IMG/VR virus record: IMGVR_UViG_3300025405_000009
Location: 1-64,000 of that record
Origin: a virus
Length of the DNA stretch: 64,000 nt
Strand: one strand, 5' to 3'
Below the pieces are notes generated by a model, which worked only from the letters and a program-made list of their open reading frames with translations, had not been told where the DNA came from and searched no databases. A program made the translations under genes and the position numbers. Shown piece after piece: positions 39,767 through 49,544 of the stretch; the stretch's first letter is position 1; each line of letters opens with the position of its first letter.

Positions 39767-39800
39767 GATACTCTATTCCTTTAAAAACCAAACACTGCGG

Positions 39801-39808
39801 CATAAATA
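39801..39808 (+). promoter_or_regulatory. Late promoter CATAAATA
   Basis: Late element six bases before the ATG at 39815 (three before the ATG at 39812). Confidence 0.7.
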
Positions 39809-39814
39809 AATATG

Positions 39815-40429
39815 ATGAAGAAAAAGTTCTTAAAACTCTATGAAAGCAATATGTCTCGCTTAAACCGCGGTGGTTACCTAGTTGGCGATATTGTTAAGTT
39901 CAAAGATAATGCTCTTAGTCATAATTATTGTAAACAAGTCTCTGATGTAATTCGTCAAAGTATTAAGGATTATATGGAGGATGGTTGCACTTTAAGAGTT
40001 AAAAATATTACAAACGTTTATCCAGCTGTTCTTGGTGCAGGTAATTCAGATGATATTGGTGATGTAAATATTGAAGTATGTAGAGAATACGCTCCTGGTC
40101 GTTTTGATCAAGCCGGTATTTTAGTTCATCCAGACATGCTTATTGTAGTTGATGTATATCCAAATCTTACACCTGTTCCTGATAAGTTTAAATATGACAG
40201 TAAGGTAACTATTAAGCCTGTTAATGCTGAAGACAAATTAGCTTCAGAAGATGAAGAAGTACCTTTTTACTCACCAAGAGGTAAAACTCATAGATCAGAT
40301 GTACACGGTAAGTTAGAAGCAGGTGATCGTAAATTAAATAACAAAAATGTACCTATTGCTACAAATCATAATGTAGTAGCTAAAGATCCCGCCTCCTACG
40401 TATATAACTATCTTCCTAAAAATTCTTAA
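39815..40429 (+). CDS. Putative structural protein with targeting peptide
   Basis: A 204-residue protein starting KKKFLKLYESNMSRLNRGGY. LYES is a targeting-like peptide. The following RGGYLVGDIVKFK and VNIEVCREYAPGRFDQAG recall a protein common in T4-like marine phages, function unknown. The second of two adjacent ATGs is chosen because it fits the late promoter. It overlaps the convergent clamp-loader gene by 14 bases. Confidence 0.65.
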   Translation: MKKKFLKLYESNMSRLNRGGYLVGDIVKFKDNALSHNYCKQVSDVIRQSIKDYMEDGCTLRVKNITNVYPAVLGAGNSDDIGDVNIEVCREYAPGRFDQAGILVHPDMLIVVDVYPNLTPVPDKFKYDSKVTIKPVNAEDKLASEDEEVPFYSPRGKTHRSDVHGKLEAGDRKLNNKNVPIATNHNVVAKDPASYVYNYLPKNS

Positions 40430-41351
40430 TCTCTGATAGCGCTATTAAGCAGCTATAGCAGTTAATTTCTTGATCTACGCAGAACGAAGATCTATACAGA
40501 TATTCCGAAACAGTAAGGAGATAAAATTTCTTAAGTTCACTATTTTTTTCGTTAGCATCAATAAAATTAAACAACGCACGAAGTAAACTTACGTAATCAG
40601 CATTAAATGTTTGCTCTGATTCAATCAGAGCTTTACGGAGAGTTTCAACATTTCGTCCTTTTACTTCATTAAAAATTAATTGAAGTACTTCGTTATTAGT
40701 TGTATCCTTTAATACAAGCTTACCACTAGTTGTAGATTTTTGAAGCTCATTAATACATTTACGAAGATCTGGATAATTTGATTTAACAAATGCAATAAAT
40801 GTTTTCTTTTGATTATCTTCTAAAGCTATACCTTCTTGTTTAAGAATACTAGCACATCTCTTTACAACCTGTTCAATAGGAGGAGTTAAATCAATACTCT
40901 GACAACGACTTTGTAGAGCAGGAATAATACGATATTTGTAATTTGCTGTAAGGATAAATCTAGTAACGCCAGCATATTCCTCCATTGTATTTCTTAGAGC
41001 ACGCTGTCCTTCAAGGGACACCCCATCACATTCATCTAAAATAATAACTTTAATTTTACCATCAAAGCTCTTTGTCTGTGCAAAATGTGTTACTTTATTA
41101 CGAATTGTATCAATACCATTTTCATCAGAAGCATTAATATAGAGATACTGACACTGAAGAATATCATTGACAATAATCTTAGCAAGAGAAGTTTTACCAA
41201 TGCCTGGTGTACCAATAAAGAGAAGATTTGGAATCTCTTCTTTAGCTCTAAATGAATCAATAGAAGATTTAATATCTGTATCACCAATAAAGTCGGTTAA
41301 AACTTTAGGTCTATACTTTTCTACCCACAAAGATGAAAAATCGTAACTCAT
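40416..41351 (-). CDS. 44: Sliding-clamp loader subunit gp44
   Basis: A 311-residue AAA+ clamp-loader ATPase. WVEKYRPKVLTDFIGD, Walker A FIGTPGIGKTS (near residues 44-54), Walker B VIILDECDG (near 103-111), sensor LTANYKYRIIPAL and the arginine-finger motif SRC are all present. With gp62 it would load gp45, which in T4 also activates late transcription; the NATAAATA promoters here fit that scheme. The start overlaps the dUTPase stop by one base. Confidence 0.9.
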   Translation of the reverse strand: MSYDFSSLWVEKYRPKVLTDFIGDTDIKSSIDSFRAKEEIPNLLFIGTPGIGKTSLAKIIVNDILQCQYLYINASDENGIDTIRNKVTHFAQTKSFDGKIKVIILDECDGVSLEGQRALRNTMEEYAGVTRFILTANYKYRIIPALQSRCQSIDLTPPIEQVVKRCASILKQEGIALEDNQKKTFIAFVKSNYPDLRKCINELQKSTTSGKLVLKDTTNNEVLQLIFNEVKGRNVETLRKALIESEQTFNADYVSLLRALFNFIDANEKNSELKKFYLLTVSEYLYRSSFCVDQEINCYSCLIALSEIKNF

Positions 41352-41806
41352 TATTTACCAGATGAACCAAATCCCTTATCACCGCGATCGGATTGCTCAG
41401 CTTTACCCCACTCTACTGCCATTGGAAAGTTCATATAAACAACAAACTGAGCTATACGATCACCGGCTTTAACCGCATAGTTCACATCTGTATTGTTATA
41501 GAGCTTGATACCGGCATCACCACGGTAGCCGTTATCAATAATACCAGGGTGAGCGTGAATACCATGTTTAAATCCCATTCCACTTCTTGATTCAACCTTA
41601 ACCCAATATCCTTCTGGAATGTGAGCGAACTTTAAACCAACACCTACTACTGCGCTACCGCGTGCTGGAATCAATACATCTTCTACGCTATAAACATCGT
41701 ATCCAGTATCTGATACATTGTTCTTAGTTGGAAGCTTGGCAGACTCATGAGTCTTTTCAAACTTTAAAACTGGTAAATAAATTAGATTAGGGTCTATATC
41801 AGGCAT
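41351..41806 (-). CDS. dut: dUTPase
   Basis: A 151-residue trimeric-type dUTPase with the five motifs: SDTGYDVYS (1), VESRSGMGFKHG (2), GIIDNGYRGDAGI (3), AGDRIAQFVV (4) and RGDKGFGSSGK (5). It turns dUTP to dUMP and PPi, keeping uracil out of DNA. It forms an operon with gp44. Confidence 0.93.
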   Translation of the reverse strand: MPDIDPNLIYLPVLKFEKTHESAKLPTKNNVSDTGYDVYSVEDVLIPARGSAVVGVGLKFAHIPEGYWVKVESRSGMGFKHGIHAHPGIIDNGYRGDAGIKLYNNTDVNYAVKAGDRIAQFVVYMNFPMAVEWGKAEQSDRGDKGFGSSGK

Positions 41807-41865
41807 ATATACTATAGTATATTATCTAGCAAAGAAATCAACAGGTAATAAGTAATAACACAAAT

Positions 41866-42333
41866 ATGAATGATGAAGTTCAGGATATGGTTGGTTCCTT
41901 AATCGATCAATTAAAAGAAAATAATCAAGTTGCCGATAAAGTTAAAACAGTTCGTGAGCCTTTAAAGAAGGAAGAGCTTGAAGATTTTGTTAGAGAAAAA
42001 GGGGCTAATCTTATTGAAGATGCTTTAGAGATGGTAGCTACAGTAAAGGATTTTATTATATCAGCACCAAACGCTGAAGATGTAGAAGCTTTATCTGGGC
42101 TTATTAATGCTACAGCTGCAGCCATGGATACACTTAATAAGATTAATATTCAAGATAAGAAAAGTGATACGTCTGTTAAACTTAAAGAAATGGATATTAA
42201 ATCAAAGAAAGAACTTCAACAAGCTGATGCTGGTGTTAAGCTTCTGACAACAAGAGAAGAAGTTTTAAAAATGCTTGTTAATAATGCTAAGCCATTACAG
42301 GCTGAAATTATTGAAGATAAGCGTTTAGATTAA
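41866..42333 (+). CDS. Small terminase gp16-like protein
   Basis: A 155-residue helical acidic protein. The central helix pair (LIEDALEMVATVKDFIISAP, VEALSGLINATAAAMDTLNK) followed by a coiled Lys/Glu segment resembles T4-like gp16, the small terminase subunit, where the family has a similar helix pair around conserved Ala/Glu. The match is by pattern only. It lies on the opposite strand, 16 kb from gp17. Confidence 0.5.
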   Translation: MNDEVQDMVGSLIDQLKENNQVADKVKTVREPLKKEELEDFVREKGANLIEDALEMVATVKDFIISAPNAEDVEALSGLINATAAAMDTLNKINIQDKKSDTSVKLKEMDIKSKKELQQADAGVKLLTTREEVLKMLVNNAKPLQAEIIEDKRLD

Positions 42334-43458
42334 TTATTTTAATTTTCCGCTATTTAAAGCATCAATTTGTGCTTGTGATCCAGCGCTCCATGTAACACCA
42401 AGCGGACCTGGTCTGGAAGCTAAAGGAGCGGGAGGTGAAACCATATTTGGTGTAACAGCTGTAGTACCTGGTGGTGGTGTAGGGTTATTAGGTGTATTGG
42501 GGGGTATTACGTTACCCTTAGCATCGTAATTGGTTTCTGTTGCATTGGAAAAAGTTGGTCCATTAGATGTAGCTGGGGCGTTATTTAAGAAAGAATTAGC
42601 ATTTTGTGTATTTGCAGGTTGCGCACTAGCAATTTGACTAGCTGCAGCTGAATCCAAGGCAGTTTGACTAGATGTAGGTGGTTCTTGAACTGGTTTATCA
42701 GTAACTGTATCTGAGGCAGTACCTGTTGGACTTTTACCAGATAAGTCATTCTTCTTAGCACCTGGTCCATTATTACAAGTTGTAAATTGCTTAACAGTAT
42801 TATTAATTAACTCATTTACATCAGGTATAATACTTGCTAATAACTTCTTAATATGCTCTGGGTCAAAGAATGCAGTAAGTTGATCATATAGCTTTTTAAT
42901 AGGCTCAAATAATTCATCAACAAGTACTTGAGCTTCATGTAGAATAAGCTGCTTAATTTGTTTTTCAGCTGCTGTAAAGTTTGCTTTCAATAATTTACCA
43001 ATATCAGGTACTGTTATATTAGGTATTTTTAAATTACAAATAACAGTCTTTATTTGTAAGGCAAGTTCAACAGCGCCGGTTATACTTGAAGGTATACTTG
43101 AACCACCAACACTAGATGCAAGGCTAAAGGCTTCAGCAAGAGGATTAGTATTTCCGTTAATTAATCCTGGACTACCTGCACCACTTCCGTTTCCGGCTAA
43201 TGATGGTAATCCGCCCTGTAAATTTAAACCACCGAAATTTGTTAATGCTCCTAAAGGATTATTTTCAAGATTGCTTAAAGCAGGTCCAACCCCTGGTATA
43301 GTATTAATAGTATTAAGTGCACCAGCAAGACTAGCATTACCACTTAAAAGAGAATTAACATTTGGTACACGACCGGCTAAATTTTGAATTACACCAGCAT
43401 TACCAGCATTAAAAATAGATTGAGACAAATTATGTTGATTTATAAATGTATTGTCCAT
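42334..43458 (-). CDS. Putative tail or baseplate protein
   Basis: A 374-residue protein. Residues 1-130 are Asn/Gly/Ala-rich and low in complexity; 130-240 are helical (LNIKAN... with KQIKQLILHEAQVLVDELFE); the rest is Pro/Thr/Ser-rich and disordered. It follows the two hydrolase-like genes in the baseplate operon. The family is not known. Its disorder suggests a flexible accessory or chaperone. Confidence 0.6.
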   Translation of the reverse strand: MDNTFINQHNLSQSIFNAGNAGVIQNLAGRVPNVNSLLSGNASLAGALNTINTIPGVGPALSNLENNPLGALTNFGGLNLQGGLPSLAGNGSGAGSPGLINGNTNPLAEAFSLASSVGGSSIPSSITGAVELALQIKTVICNLKIPNITVPDIGKLLKANFTAAEKQIKQLILHEAQVLVDELFEPIKKLYDQLTAFFDPEHIKKLLASIIPDVNELINNTVKQFTTCNNGPGAKKNDLSGKSPTGTASDTVTDKPVQEPPTSSQTALDSAAASQIASAQPANTQNANSFLNNAPATSNGPTFSNATETNYDAKGNVIPPNTPNNPTPPPGTTAVTPNMVSPPAPLASRPGPLGVTWSAGSQAQIDALNSGKLK

Positions 43459-43459
43459 T

Positions 43460-44485
43460 TTAATTATTTATTAGTAATCCAGTTGAACCATTATTTGTTG
43501 GCTGACATCCGTTTGAAAGCTTAAGTTGTTTTGCAACAGGATCCACATTATTGTTGGTATTAGTATTTGTTGTAGAAGCTTGTGTACGCTTAAACGCTAA
43601 AACACTATTTTGCTTAGCAGGATTATGAGAATTTGTAATAAGAGATTTAGTTAAAAGATCTGCATCAATATTAGTCCCTTCAACATGATAGGTTATTGAC
43701 ATAGGTGTAATAAGTTGTTTATTACTGTAAGGATTTTGTGCTTTATTTTGTAAAGCTTCTAAAGGAGCTACAGGAGCTGATGCTCCGGGTCCAAGACTAT
43801 TAAAAAATTGACTATTAAGTGTTACAGCTTGATCAGGTGTTAATGGTTGATTAGCTGCACCTGTAGAAAATACATTACCCTCTCCATTTGGACCTGCTAA
43901 TGAAGCAACACCATTAGTAATATTTGGTACACCACCAGGCGGAGGTGTGTAAGCAGCCTGAGATCCAGTTGGTAAACTACCGCACTGTTTTGCAATAGCA
44001 GCTTGACCAGTAGCTGTTGGTGTAATAATAGATACACCTTGAAGATCACCTCTATTTAAAAATTTATCCGGTGAATCATTTACATTATCACTAGCCCATT
44101 GAGGTTGACCCGTAGTTGGGTCATTACCCATAAAAGTCATTGCATGACCGTTGGCTCCATATTGAAATGTTACAACAGTTCCAGGCGGTACATTAGCAAG
44201 GTCTGCTGAAGTAACTCCACCTGCAGGATAATCTTGATTAGCATTATATAAAGGTTTACCATCATCTGTTGTAGCGTTTTGATACTTTGATCTAGATGCC
44301 CAAGCGTTAGCAGCAACAGTATCAAATAACGCAGGGTTATTTGTCATTGAGGCCGCTACTGCACTAGCACCTCTTGCACACATATGGTTATATGTATCAG
44401 CATACGCTACTGGGCGACCAGCGGTCTGAGAGATTGAATACGCATTATTTAGAATTGCTACAGATGATGGGCTTGTTGTACTCAT
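43460..44485 (-). CDS. Tail-associated CHAP/NlpC-like peptidase
   Basis: A 341-residue protein whose first 140 residues look like a cysteine amidase/endopeptidase. Cys36 lies at a helix start (HMCARGASAVAAS), followed by VPPGTVVTFQYGANGHAMTF with His114 and WASDN near 130-134, the order Cys-His-polar of CHAP/NlpC folds. Such enzymes cut peptidoglycan; within a baseplate operon it would open the cell wall on entry, replacing the lysozyme missing from the spike. The rest is disordered and beta. Catalysis is unproved. Confidence 0.65.
   Translation of the reverse strand: MSTTSPSSVAILNNAYSISQTAGRPVAYADTYNHMCARGASAVAASMTNNPALFDTVAANAWASRSKYQNATTDDGKPLYNANQDYPAGGVTSADLANVPPGTVVTFQYGANGHAMTFMGNDPTTGQPQWASDNVNDSPDKFLNRGDLQGVSIITPTATGQAAIAKQCGSLPTGSQAAYTPPPGGVPNITNGVASLAGPNGEGNVFSTGAANQPLTPDQAVTLNSQFFNSLGPGASAPVAPLEALQNKAQNPYSNKQLITPMSITYHVEGTNIDADLLTKSLITNSHNPAKQNSVLAFKRTQASTTNTNTNNNVDPVAKQLKLSNGCQPTNNGSTGLLINN
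43465..43472 (-). promoter_or_regulatory. Late promoter AATAAATA
   Basis: Late element six bases before the ATG at 43458, inside the end of the preceding gene. Confidence 0.65.
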
Positions 44486-44488
44486 ATA

Positions 44489-46189
44489 TTATCCAACTTT
44501 GCTAGTTTTATAGTTTTGATACGCCTGTGCAACAGTTGCAGGATTACCAGTCGGTAGTCTTGTACCTACTGGCTTAAATGAAGTTTGTGTATCAGATGGA
44601 ACATCTACTGCATCACGACCTGCAGGTACACTTGCTCCTGGTGTATTAGCTAAAGCACCTGTACCCATCTCACCCCATCCATTTCTTGATGGTCCCATAT
44701 CACCAACCATAGCGGTATATGTACATGTACCTTGACTATTAGTAGTTGTCACTTCAATAAGATCTCCAGGCTTAGCACCTGAACCGAGAGGTGCAACAAT
44801 TAATGGAGGGGTAGTTGAATCCATTGGTAAACCTGATGAAGTTTGCCTTTGATATGAAGTATCTCCTGCAGGGGGATTTGCTGTACCATCATTATCTCTT
44901 CTTAAAGCACCACTTACTGTAATAGAACCATCAGGATTTACAGTTTGTGTTGAACCTCTAGCACCACCAATATTTGTACTACCAGCTCCACCCGGTTGAT
45001 AGGCTGCTGCGCTACCTCCAGCACCTGCACCACCATAACTAGCACCATAATTTACACCCTGTTGCTCACCATATGATTGAACAATAGCATCATCAGAAAT
45101 TGATTTAATCTCTGCTTCAGAGGCAAGAGCTCTTTCTGCTGAAGCAACAACAATAAAGTCCTTATCTTGCGGTGTAACTGGAAAGATATCTCTTAAGTTA
45201 ACACCAACTTTATTACCAATTGTACAGAGATATTGAATCCATAAAAATACTTTAGGTACTTTAAATACATTAGAAAGAGAGCCTACCAATTGTGGTACAG
45301 CGGCATTAAGTTGAGCGAATGTTGGTAAGTCATTAATAAGATTAAGACCATGAGCAACCGTAGCATCAGATGCCATATTAGAAGCTACAGCAGGTTGTGT
45401 ATAAGCAACATTAATTAAATTACGTCTCATTAACGCTGTACAATTTAAGCTTAAATTATAGGCAATATTTCTAGTATTATTACTAATTTTATTATCTGTA
45501 GATGCAGAATATGGAATTGGTACACCGTAATAGTTTTGTGTAACATCAAAAATTGGTAATGTTGAATCCAATTGTAAGTATTTTGAATTAGCAAGTGAAC
45601 CAATACTATCACTAAAGTTATCAAAATACGATTGATTGGGTAACCCTGCTTCAGCTAAAGTACCGCCACCTAATGCACTACCTATATTTAAACCTAACTT
45701 GCTAGCGTACATTGAAAGCTGAGACTTCAATCCCCCTAAAAAGCCATTAGTAATATCTTTAGAGACAGCAGGATTTAAATGTGGTAATATTTTTTCACCG
45801 AATGTTGATCCTTGATTATTAAGAGATATAATTTCTTTATTACTATAGAGAAATTTTTGAGCCCAATAGGCAATAGTATCAAATGAACATCCAGTATTAG
45901 CAAACGTAACTGTTTGTATATTATTATAAAGAGTATTTAAAGCAGTAACAACATCACCTTGTCTAAAAGAATCTCTGTACGCCATGGCTGTACGTACTTC
46001 AATATCAGTTACATTGACTTCACCCTGTGGTTGTAATACGGTTTGAAAATAATTTGTACCGGTAGATAATAATTCGTAAGTAGTAGCAATATTAACATCC
46101 GCTAAACCAGGTGCAATCGTAATAAAGTTTTGTGCTCCTTTATTAGATCCTTGTGGTATTTTTTGTGCTAATGTACTTAAATTTGCCAT
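44489..46189 (-). CDS. Baseplate protein with GH75-like C-terminal domain
   Basis: A 566-residue protein. Residues 1-390 are a structural domain of unknown family. A Gly-rich linker (about 385-420) leads to a small beta domain at about 450-550 with DLIEVTTTNSQGTCTYTAMV then GDMGPSRNGWGEMG. The pattern 'VGD.GPS...GE' recalls GH75 chitosanases and related double-psi barrel domains. A glycan-cutting or binding role at the tail tip is inferred; the exact fold is uncertain. Confidence 0.55.
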   Translation of the reverse strand: MANLSTLAQKIPQGSNKGAQNFITIAPGLADVNIATTYELLSTGTNYFQTVLQPQGEVNVTDIEVRTAMAYRDSFRQGDVVTALNTLYNNIQTVTFANTGCSFDTIAYWAQKFLYSNKEIISLNNQGSTFGEKILPHLNPAVSKDITNGFLGGLKSQLSMYASKLGLNIGSALGGGTLAEAGLPNQSYFDNFSDSIGSLANSKYLQLDSTLPIFDVTQNYYGVPIPYSASTDNKISNNTRNIAYNLSLNCTALMRRNLINVAYTQPAVASNMASDATVAHGLNLINDLPTFAQLNAAVPQLVGSLSNVFKVPKVFLWIQYLCTIGNKVGVNLRDIFPVTPQDKDFIVVASAERALASEAEIKSISDDAIVQSYGEQQGVNYGASYGGAGAGGSAAAYQPGGAGSTNIGGARGSTQTVNPDGSITVSGALRRDNDGTANPPAGDTSYQRQTSSGLPMDSTTPPLIVAPLGSGAKPGDLIEVTTTNSQGTCTYTAMVGDMGPSRNGWGEMGTGALANTPGASVPAGRDAVDVPSDTQTSFKPVGTRLPTGNPATVAQAYQNYKTSKVG

Positions 46190-46191
46190 TG

Positions 46192-47874
46192 TTATAAAAT
46201 AGTTGAAAGTGTACCGTCTTGATTAGTATTTAACTGTTTAAGATTATTATATGTTTTAATACAATGTAAATCATTATAATAAGTACCGCCTTCAAATACA
46301 TGAGCTACACTCACAATAAGATATATACCTAATAATTTATCATCAAATCGATTTTCTTGCATAGCACCATCTCGATCAATACCTATAAAATGTCCTGATT
46401 GTCTGTGAGTTGAGCCTTTAAGTCTAAACGAAATAATATTGTTTGTAAGTGTACTTGCAAAAAGAAATTTATTGCGCCCGTAAGCTAAACGAGTATTTGC
46501 ATCATTATCATCAACACTAAATTTATTATTAATATTAATATTTGTGTTACGTATAATACCAGGAGCAAAATTTGAATATGGTTTATTAGTATCACCACCA
46601 GCAAGCATATTATTTACGTAGTTTTTTGTATATGTTTGCATTGATTGTTCTAAGGAATTTCTAAATGCATCAATATTAAATTGCTTGCCGTTATATTCAT
46701 AACTATGTACAAAATTAGAAACAAGTTCCTTTTGTGAAATTATACCTGACATATTATCAAATGAATAAGTTTTAATTGTACCTATATTTGAAAAATACGG
46801 TCCGTTAGATGGAGTAAAGATACTATGAGCAAAATCTTGAGCGTTATCCTGATCTAAGTTACCTATTCTTAATGTTTCAAGATATAAATTTCCAGATTTT
46901 GTAGTTCCTGGTATAAGAGCTTGATCAAAATATTGCTTTAAGCTTTTTAAAGAAAAAGCTCGCGGAAATCTTTCAAGTTGAAGAAAACATTGATCATAAT
47001 TACTATTTGCGTTTGATACATGACGAGTCATGAGATACATTAAACTATCCCATGCCTTATAGGATGGTGGTGCTGAAAAGAAAATATTACTACCTCCTAG
47101 ATCCCAATTTACGTTAGTATAGTTTGCTGCATCTACACTTGTTATAGTTGCAGGTGTTATGGGATCTATGGATTTATATGTATAACTCTTACCATCATTA
47201 TATGAGATGACTACAGGATAATTATCAGACTTTGGAAACGTCTCACCCAATAATGCTTGAATAGCAAACCCTGTTGGTATTGCTCTTTCTGTATCATCTA
47301 AATTTGCTATAGATTTGTTATTAACATACTTTGATGTTGAAAAAGGAACATTTTTTTCTCTTAATAATTCATCATATAAATCTTTTAAATAAAATTTCTT
47401 ATACTTGCTATTAGGTTTTGTTCCTTGTACTTCTTCAGTATTAATAATAGCAAAATCAAACGCCATACGAAAAGCGCTTTGTACTTCTTCATTACCTAAG
47501 CTTTGTGGATTGTTTGGATCAAGAATAGGCATTATATCTACATGCAAAATATCTCGTGATTCACCTTTAAGAAGAAACGATACAGGTGGTTTTGTTTGAG
47601 TTGTGTTATAATAACTAGGACTACTAGGATCATTAGTAACTGTAGCAGCACGTTCCAAAAAGTCCATTGTATTGTCAACTATAATTACACCACTATGAAA
47701 CGGATTTTCTAAATTATCCTCAATAGTAAACGATTGAATTGCTGTAGGTTTAATATATTGTACTGCCTCACCATCTAAACTAATAAGAGATAATTGAAAA
47801 TAATAATTTGTTTGATTAATACTAAAAATAAACTTATCATCAACTGCAGCTGCTTGGGTAGTACTTGCACTCAT
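46192..47874 (-). CDS. Baseplate hub gp27-like protein
   Basis: A 560-residue protein in the hub region. The start (TAIQSFTIEDNLENPFHSGV, VDNTMDFLER) and the end (GHFIGIDRDGAMQENRFDDK, LGIYLIVSVAHVFEGGTYYN) resemble the gp27/gpD hub family, where strand-rich tube-like domains bind the spike. The spike gene itself is 22 kb away. It ends two bases before the next gene. Confidence 0.7.
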   Translation of the reverse strand: MSASTTQAAAVDDKFIFSINQTNYYFQLSLISLDGEAVQYIKPTAIQSFTIEDNLENPFHSGVIIVDNTMDFLERAATVTNDPSSPSYYNTTQTKPPVSFLLKGESRDILHVDIMPILDPNNPQSLGNEEVQSAFRMAFDFAIINTEEVQGTKPNSKYKKFYLKDLYDELLREKNVPFSTSKYVNNKSIANLDDTERAIPTGFAIQALLGETFPKSDNYPVVISYNDGKSYTYKSIDPITPATITSVDAANYTNVNWDLGGSNIFFSAPPSYKAWDSLMYLMTRHVSNANSNYDQCFLQLERFPRAFSLKSLKQYFDQALIPGTTKSGNLYLETLRIGNLDQDNAQDFAHSIFTPSNGPYFSNIGTIKTYSFDNMSGIISQKELVSNFVHSYEYNGKQFNIDAFRNSLEQSMQTYTKNYVNNMLAGGDTNKPYSNFAPGIIRNTNININNKFSVDDNDANTRLAYGRNKFLFASTLTNNIISFRLKGSTHRQSGHFIGIDRDGAMQENRFDDKLLGIYLIVSVAHVFEGGTYYNDLHCIKTYNNLKQLNTNQDGTLSTIL

Positions 47875-47877
47875 AAA

Positions 47878-48246
47878 TTATGTATTTAACGCATTTTTTA
47901 TTTCCTGCAAAATTGATGGTATAAATTCAGGCTTTATAATTTTTAAAACCATACCACTAGTTGCACCTTTAATAGGATTATAAATTTTATTAACAAGCAT
48001 TATTAACCACCATAATTCTATATTACCGTATGCATTAAAGCTTATTGTTGTCCAAGGCAAGTTTTCTTGTATATGCATAAAGAAAACTGTACTATCATCT
48101 ATATCATCAGGAAGATAAATTGACTGTAAAATATTATAATAGTATTGATTTTGATCGGTTGTATATAACTTAAAGATATTTTCGTATCGGTAAGAATTAA
48201 GCGGGGTAAGCTGTGATATTGAATTTTGATACGAGCCAGTATCCAT
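47878..48246 (-). CDS. 53: Baseplate wedge gp53
   Basis: A 122-residue gp53-like protein. Conserved stretch: NLPWTTISFNAYGNIELWWL followed by IMLVNKIYNP, typical of gp53, whose LysM-like fold helps join wedges. It is shorter than T4 gp53 (about 196 residues). A degenerate late element (GTAAATAA) lies upstream. Confidence 0.85.
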   Translation of the reverse strand: MDTGSYQNSISQLTPLNSYRYENIFKLYTTDQNQYYYNILQSIYLPDDIDDSTVFFMHIQENLPWTTISFNAYGNIELWWLIMLVNKIYNPIKGATSGMVLKIIKPEFIPSILQEIKNALNT

Positions 48247-48283
48247 ATTGTAATTATTTACGCCTGTAATAGCGTATTAACAT

Positions 48284-49531
48284 CTACTGAGCACCAGGAC
48301 CGCGACTACCAAATCCAGAGCCTGGATTAATTATAGGTGATGTAACAGTAAGTCCGGCACGAGGGCTTGGAACATTACCAGTATCGGTACCTGTTTGAAT
48401 TATATTTTGTGAAGAAATCATATGAGACATAAAATTTCTTGTATTAGCATTCATACTCTGTAGTGTAATTGATATTTTATACGCATCCGGTATAATTGTT
48501 GTAATATTAGTTGTACCTTGAGAGTTACTAACGGAAGTTTGAGCACTATTAACCGAACTATTTAAAGAAGGTATAGCCATTGTCATTTCACGTCTTGAGC
48601 CTACAAATTCCACATTAAGATTACTAATATAACAGTATGGAAAGAATTTTGTTCCAGGTATAGATACTTCATATATAACAGGTTGATCGACAGTATTAAA
48701 ACCTGTCTTGCCTGGTCTATTTTGATACACAAGTAAGTAAATAAATTGCCAATTTCTTACAACATCATCATATGTTGCAGATCCGGTATTAATGAGAGGA
48801 AATTCTACTGTAACTGATTCACCATCTGTTGGGTAATCATAGAATTTTGTTTTTTCAATAAATGTGTATTCTGTTGGTGAACCGACTTGTGAAACATCTT
48901 CTGCAATACCTTCCAATACACCTAACCCTTCTTTAGCAAAACTACCTATAAGACCCTTACCCTGGCCACCGCCTTCACTAAAAGCATTATCCTGCTTAGT
49001 ATGGTTATTGTCAAAATATGGTAATGTATAAACCCATTTTGTGTTTTCGGTTATATACAAATTTCTATATGGTTGTAAGTATGGACTTGCTTTTGTAGTA
49101 GGGTTGTCATCACTACCTAATAAGGCTCCTGCAGCTCCCGGGCTATTAGCATACTGTTGAAGTAACTTTGATAAATTAGTAGCACCAGCATCTTGTACTA
49201 ATTTAGCACCACCATTTTCAAGGGCACCTAATGTATATTGTAATTGTGCAATAAGAGAGTTTGTCTTTAATCTCTTTTCTGTTAATCTAATTCTTGGTAC
49301 TTCAGCACGACCTGCATCACCAAGTGGTGAGTATGTCCAGTAAAAATCACGTACAACATTTATTTCTGTAAATTTAGAATTACCGTTTTTACCGGTCGGT
49401 GTTAAGACCGGCATAGGAGTTATAGCATTTTGAGAAGGAGTTACTCCAGATGGGTTATTACCTTGTGGGTTAGCAGTATTAGAAGTAGTGCTAGGTGAGG
49501 TAGGTGTAAAAGCCCAAAGAAAGTTTGGCAT
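48284..49531 (-). CDS. Baseplate tail-tube cap gp48/gp54-like
   Basis: A 415-residue protein. Its C-terminal half (VIYEVSIPGTKFFPYCYISN then LNVEFVGSRREM) is diagnostic of the gp48/gp54 tube-initiator family. The first 60 residues are Pro/Asn/Thr-rich. It sits between tape measure and gp53, as in T4-like tail clusters. Confidence 0.8.
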   Translation of the reverse strand: MPNFLWAFTPTSPSTTSNTANPQGNNPSGVTPSQNAITPMPVLTPTGKNGNSKFTEINVVRDFYWTYSPLGDAGRAEVPRIRLTEKRLKTNSLIAQLQYTLGALENGGAKLVQDAGATNLSKLLQQYANSPGAAGALLGSDDNPTTKASPYLQPYRNLYITENTKWVYTLPYFDNNHTKQDNAFSEGGGQGKGLIGSFAKEGLGVLEGIAEDVSQVGSPTEYTFIEKTKFYDYPTDGESVTVEFPLINTGSATYDDVVRNWQFIYLLVYQNRPGKTGFNTVDQPVIYEVSIPGTKFFPYCYISNLNVEFVGSRREMTMAIPSLNSSVNSAQTSVSNSQGTTNITTIIPDAYKISITLQSMNANTRNFMSHMISSQNIIQTGTDTGNVPSPRAGLTVTSPIINPGSGFGSRGPGAQ

Positions 49532-49536
49532 ACTAT

Positions 49537-49544
49537 TATTTATC
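49537..49544 (-). promoter_or_regulatory. Late promoter GATAAATA, leaderless
   Basis: Late element exactly five bases before the ATG at 49531. Confidence 0.7.
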
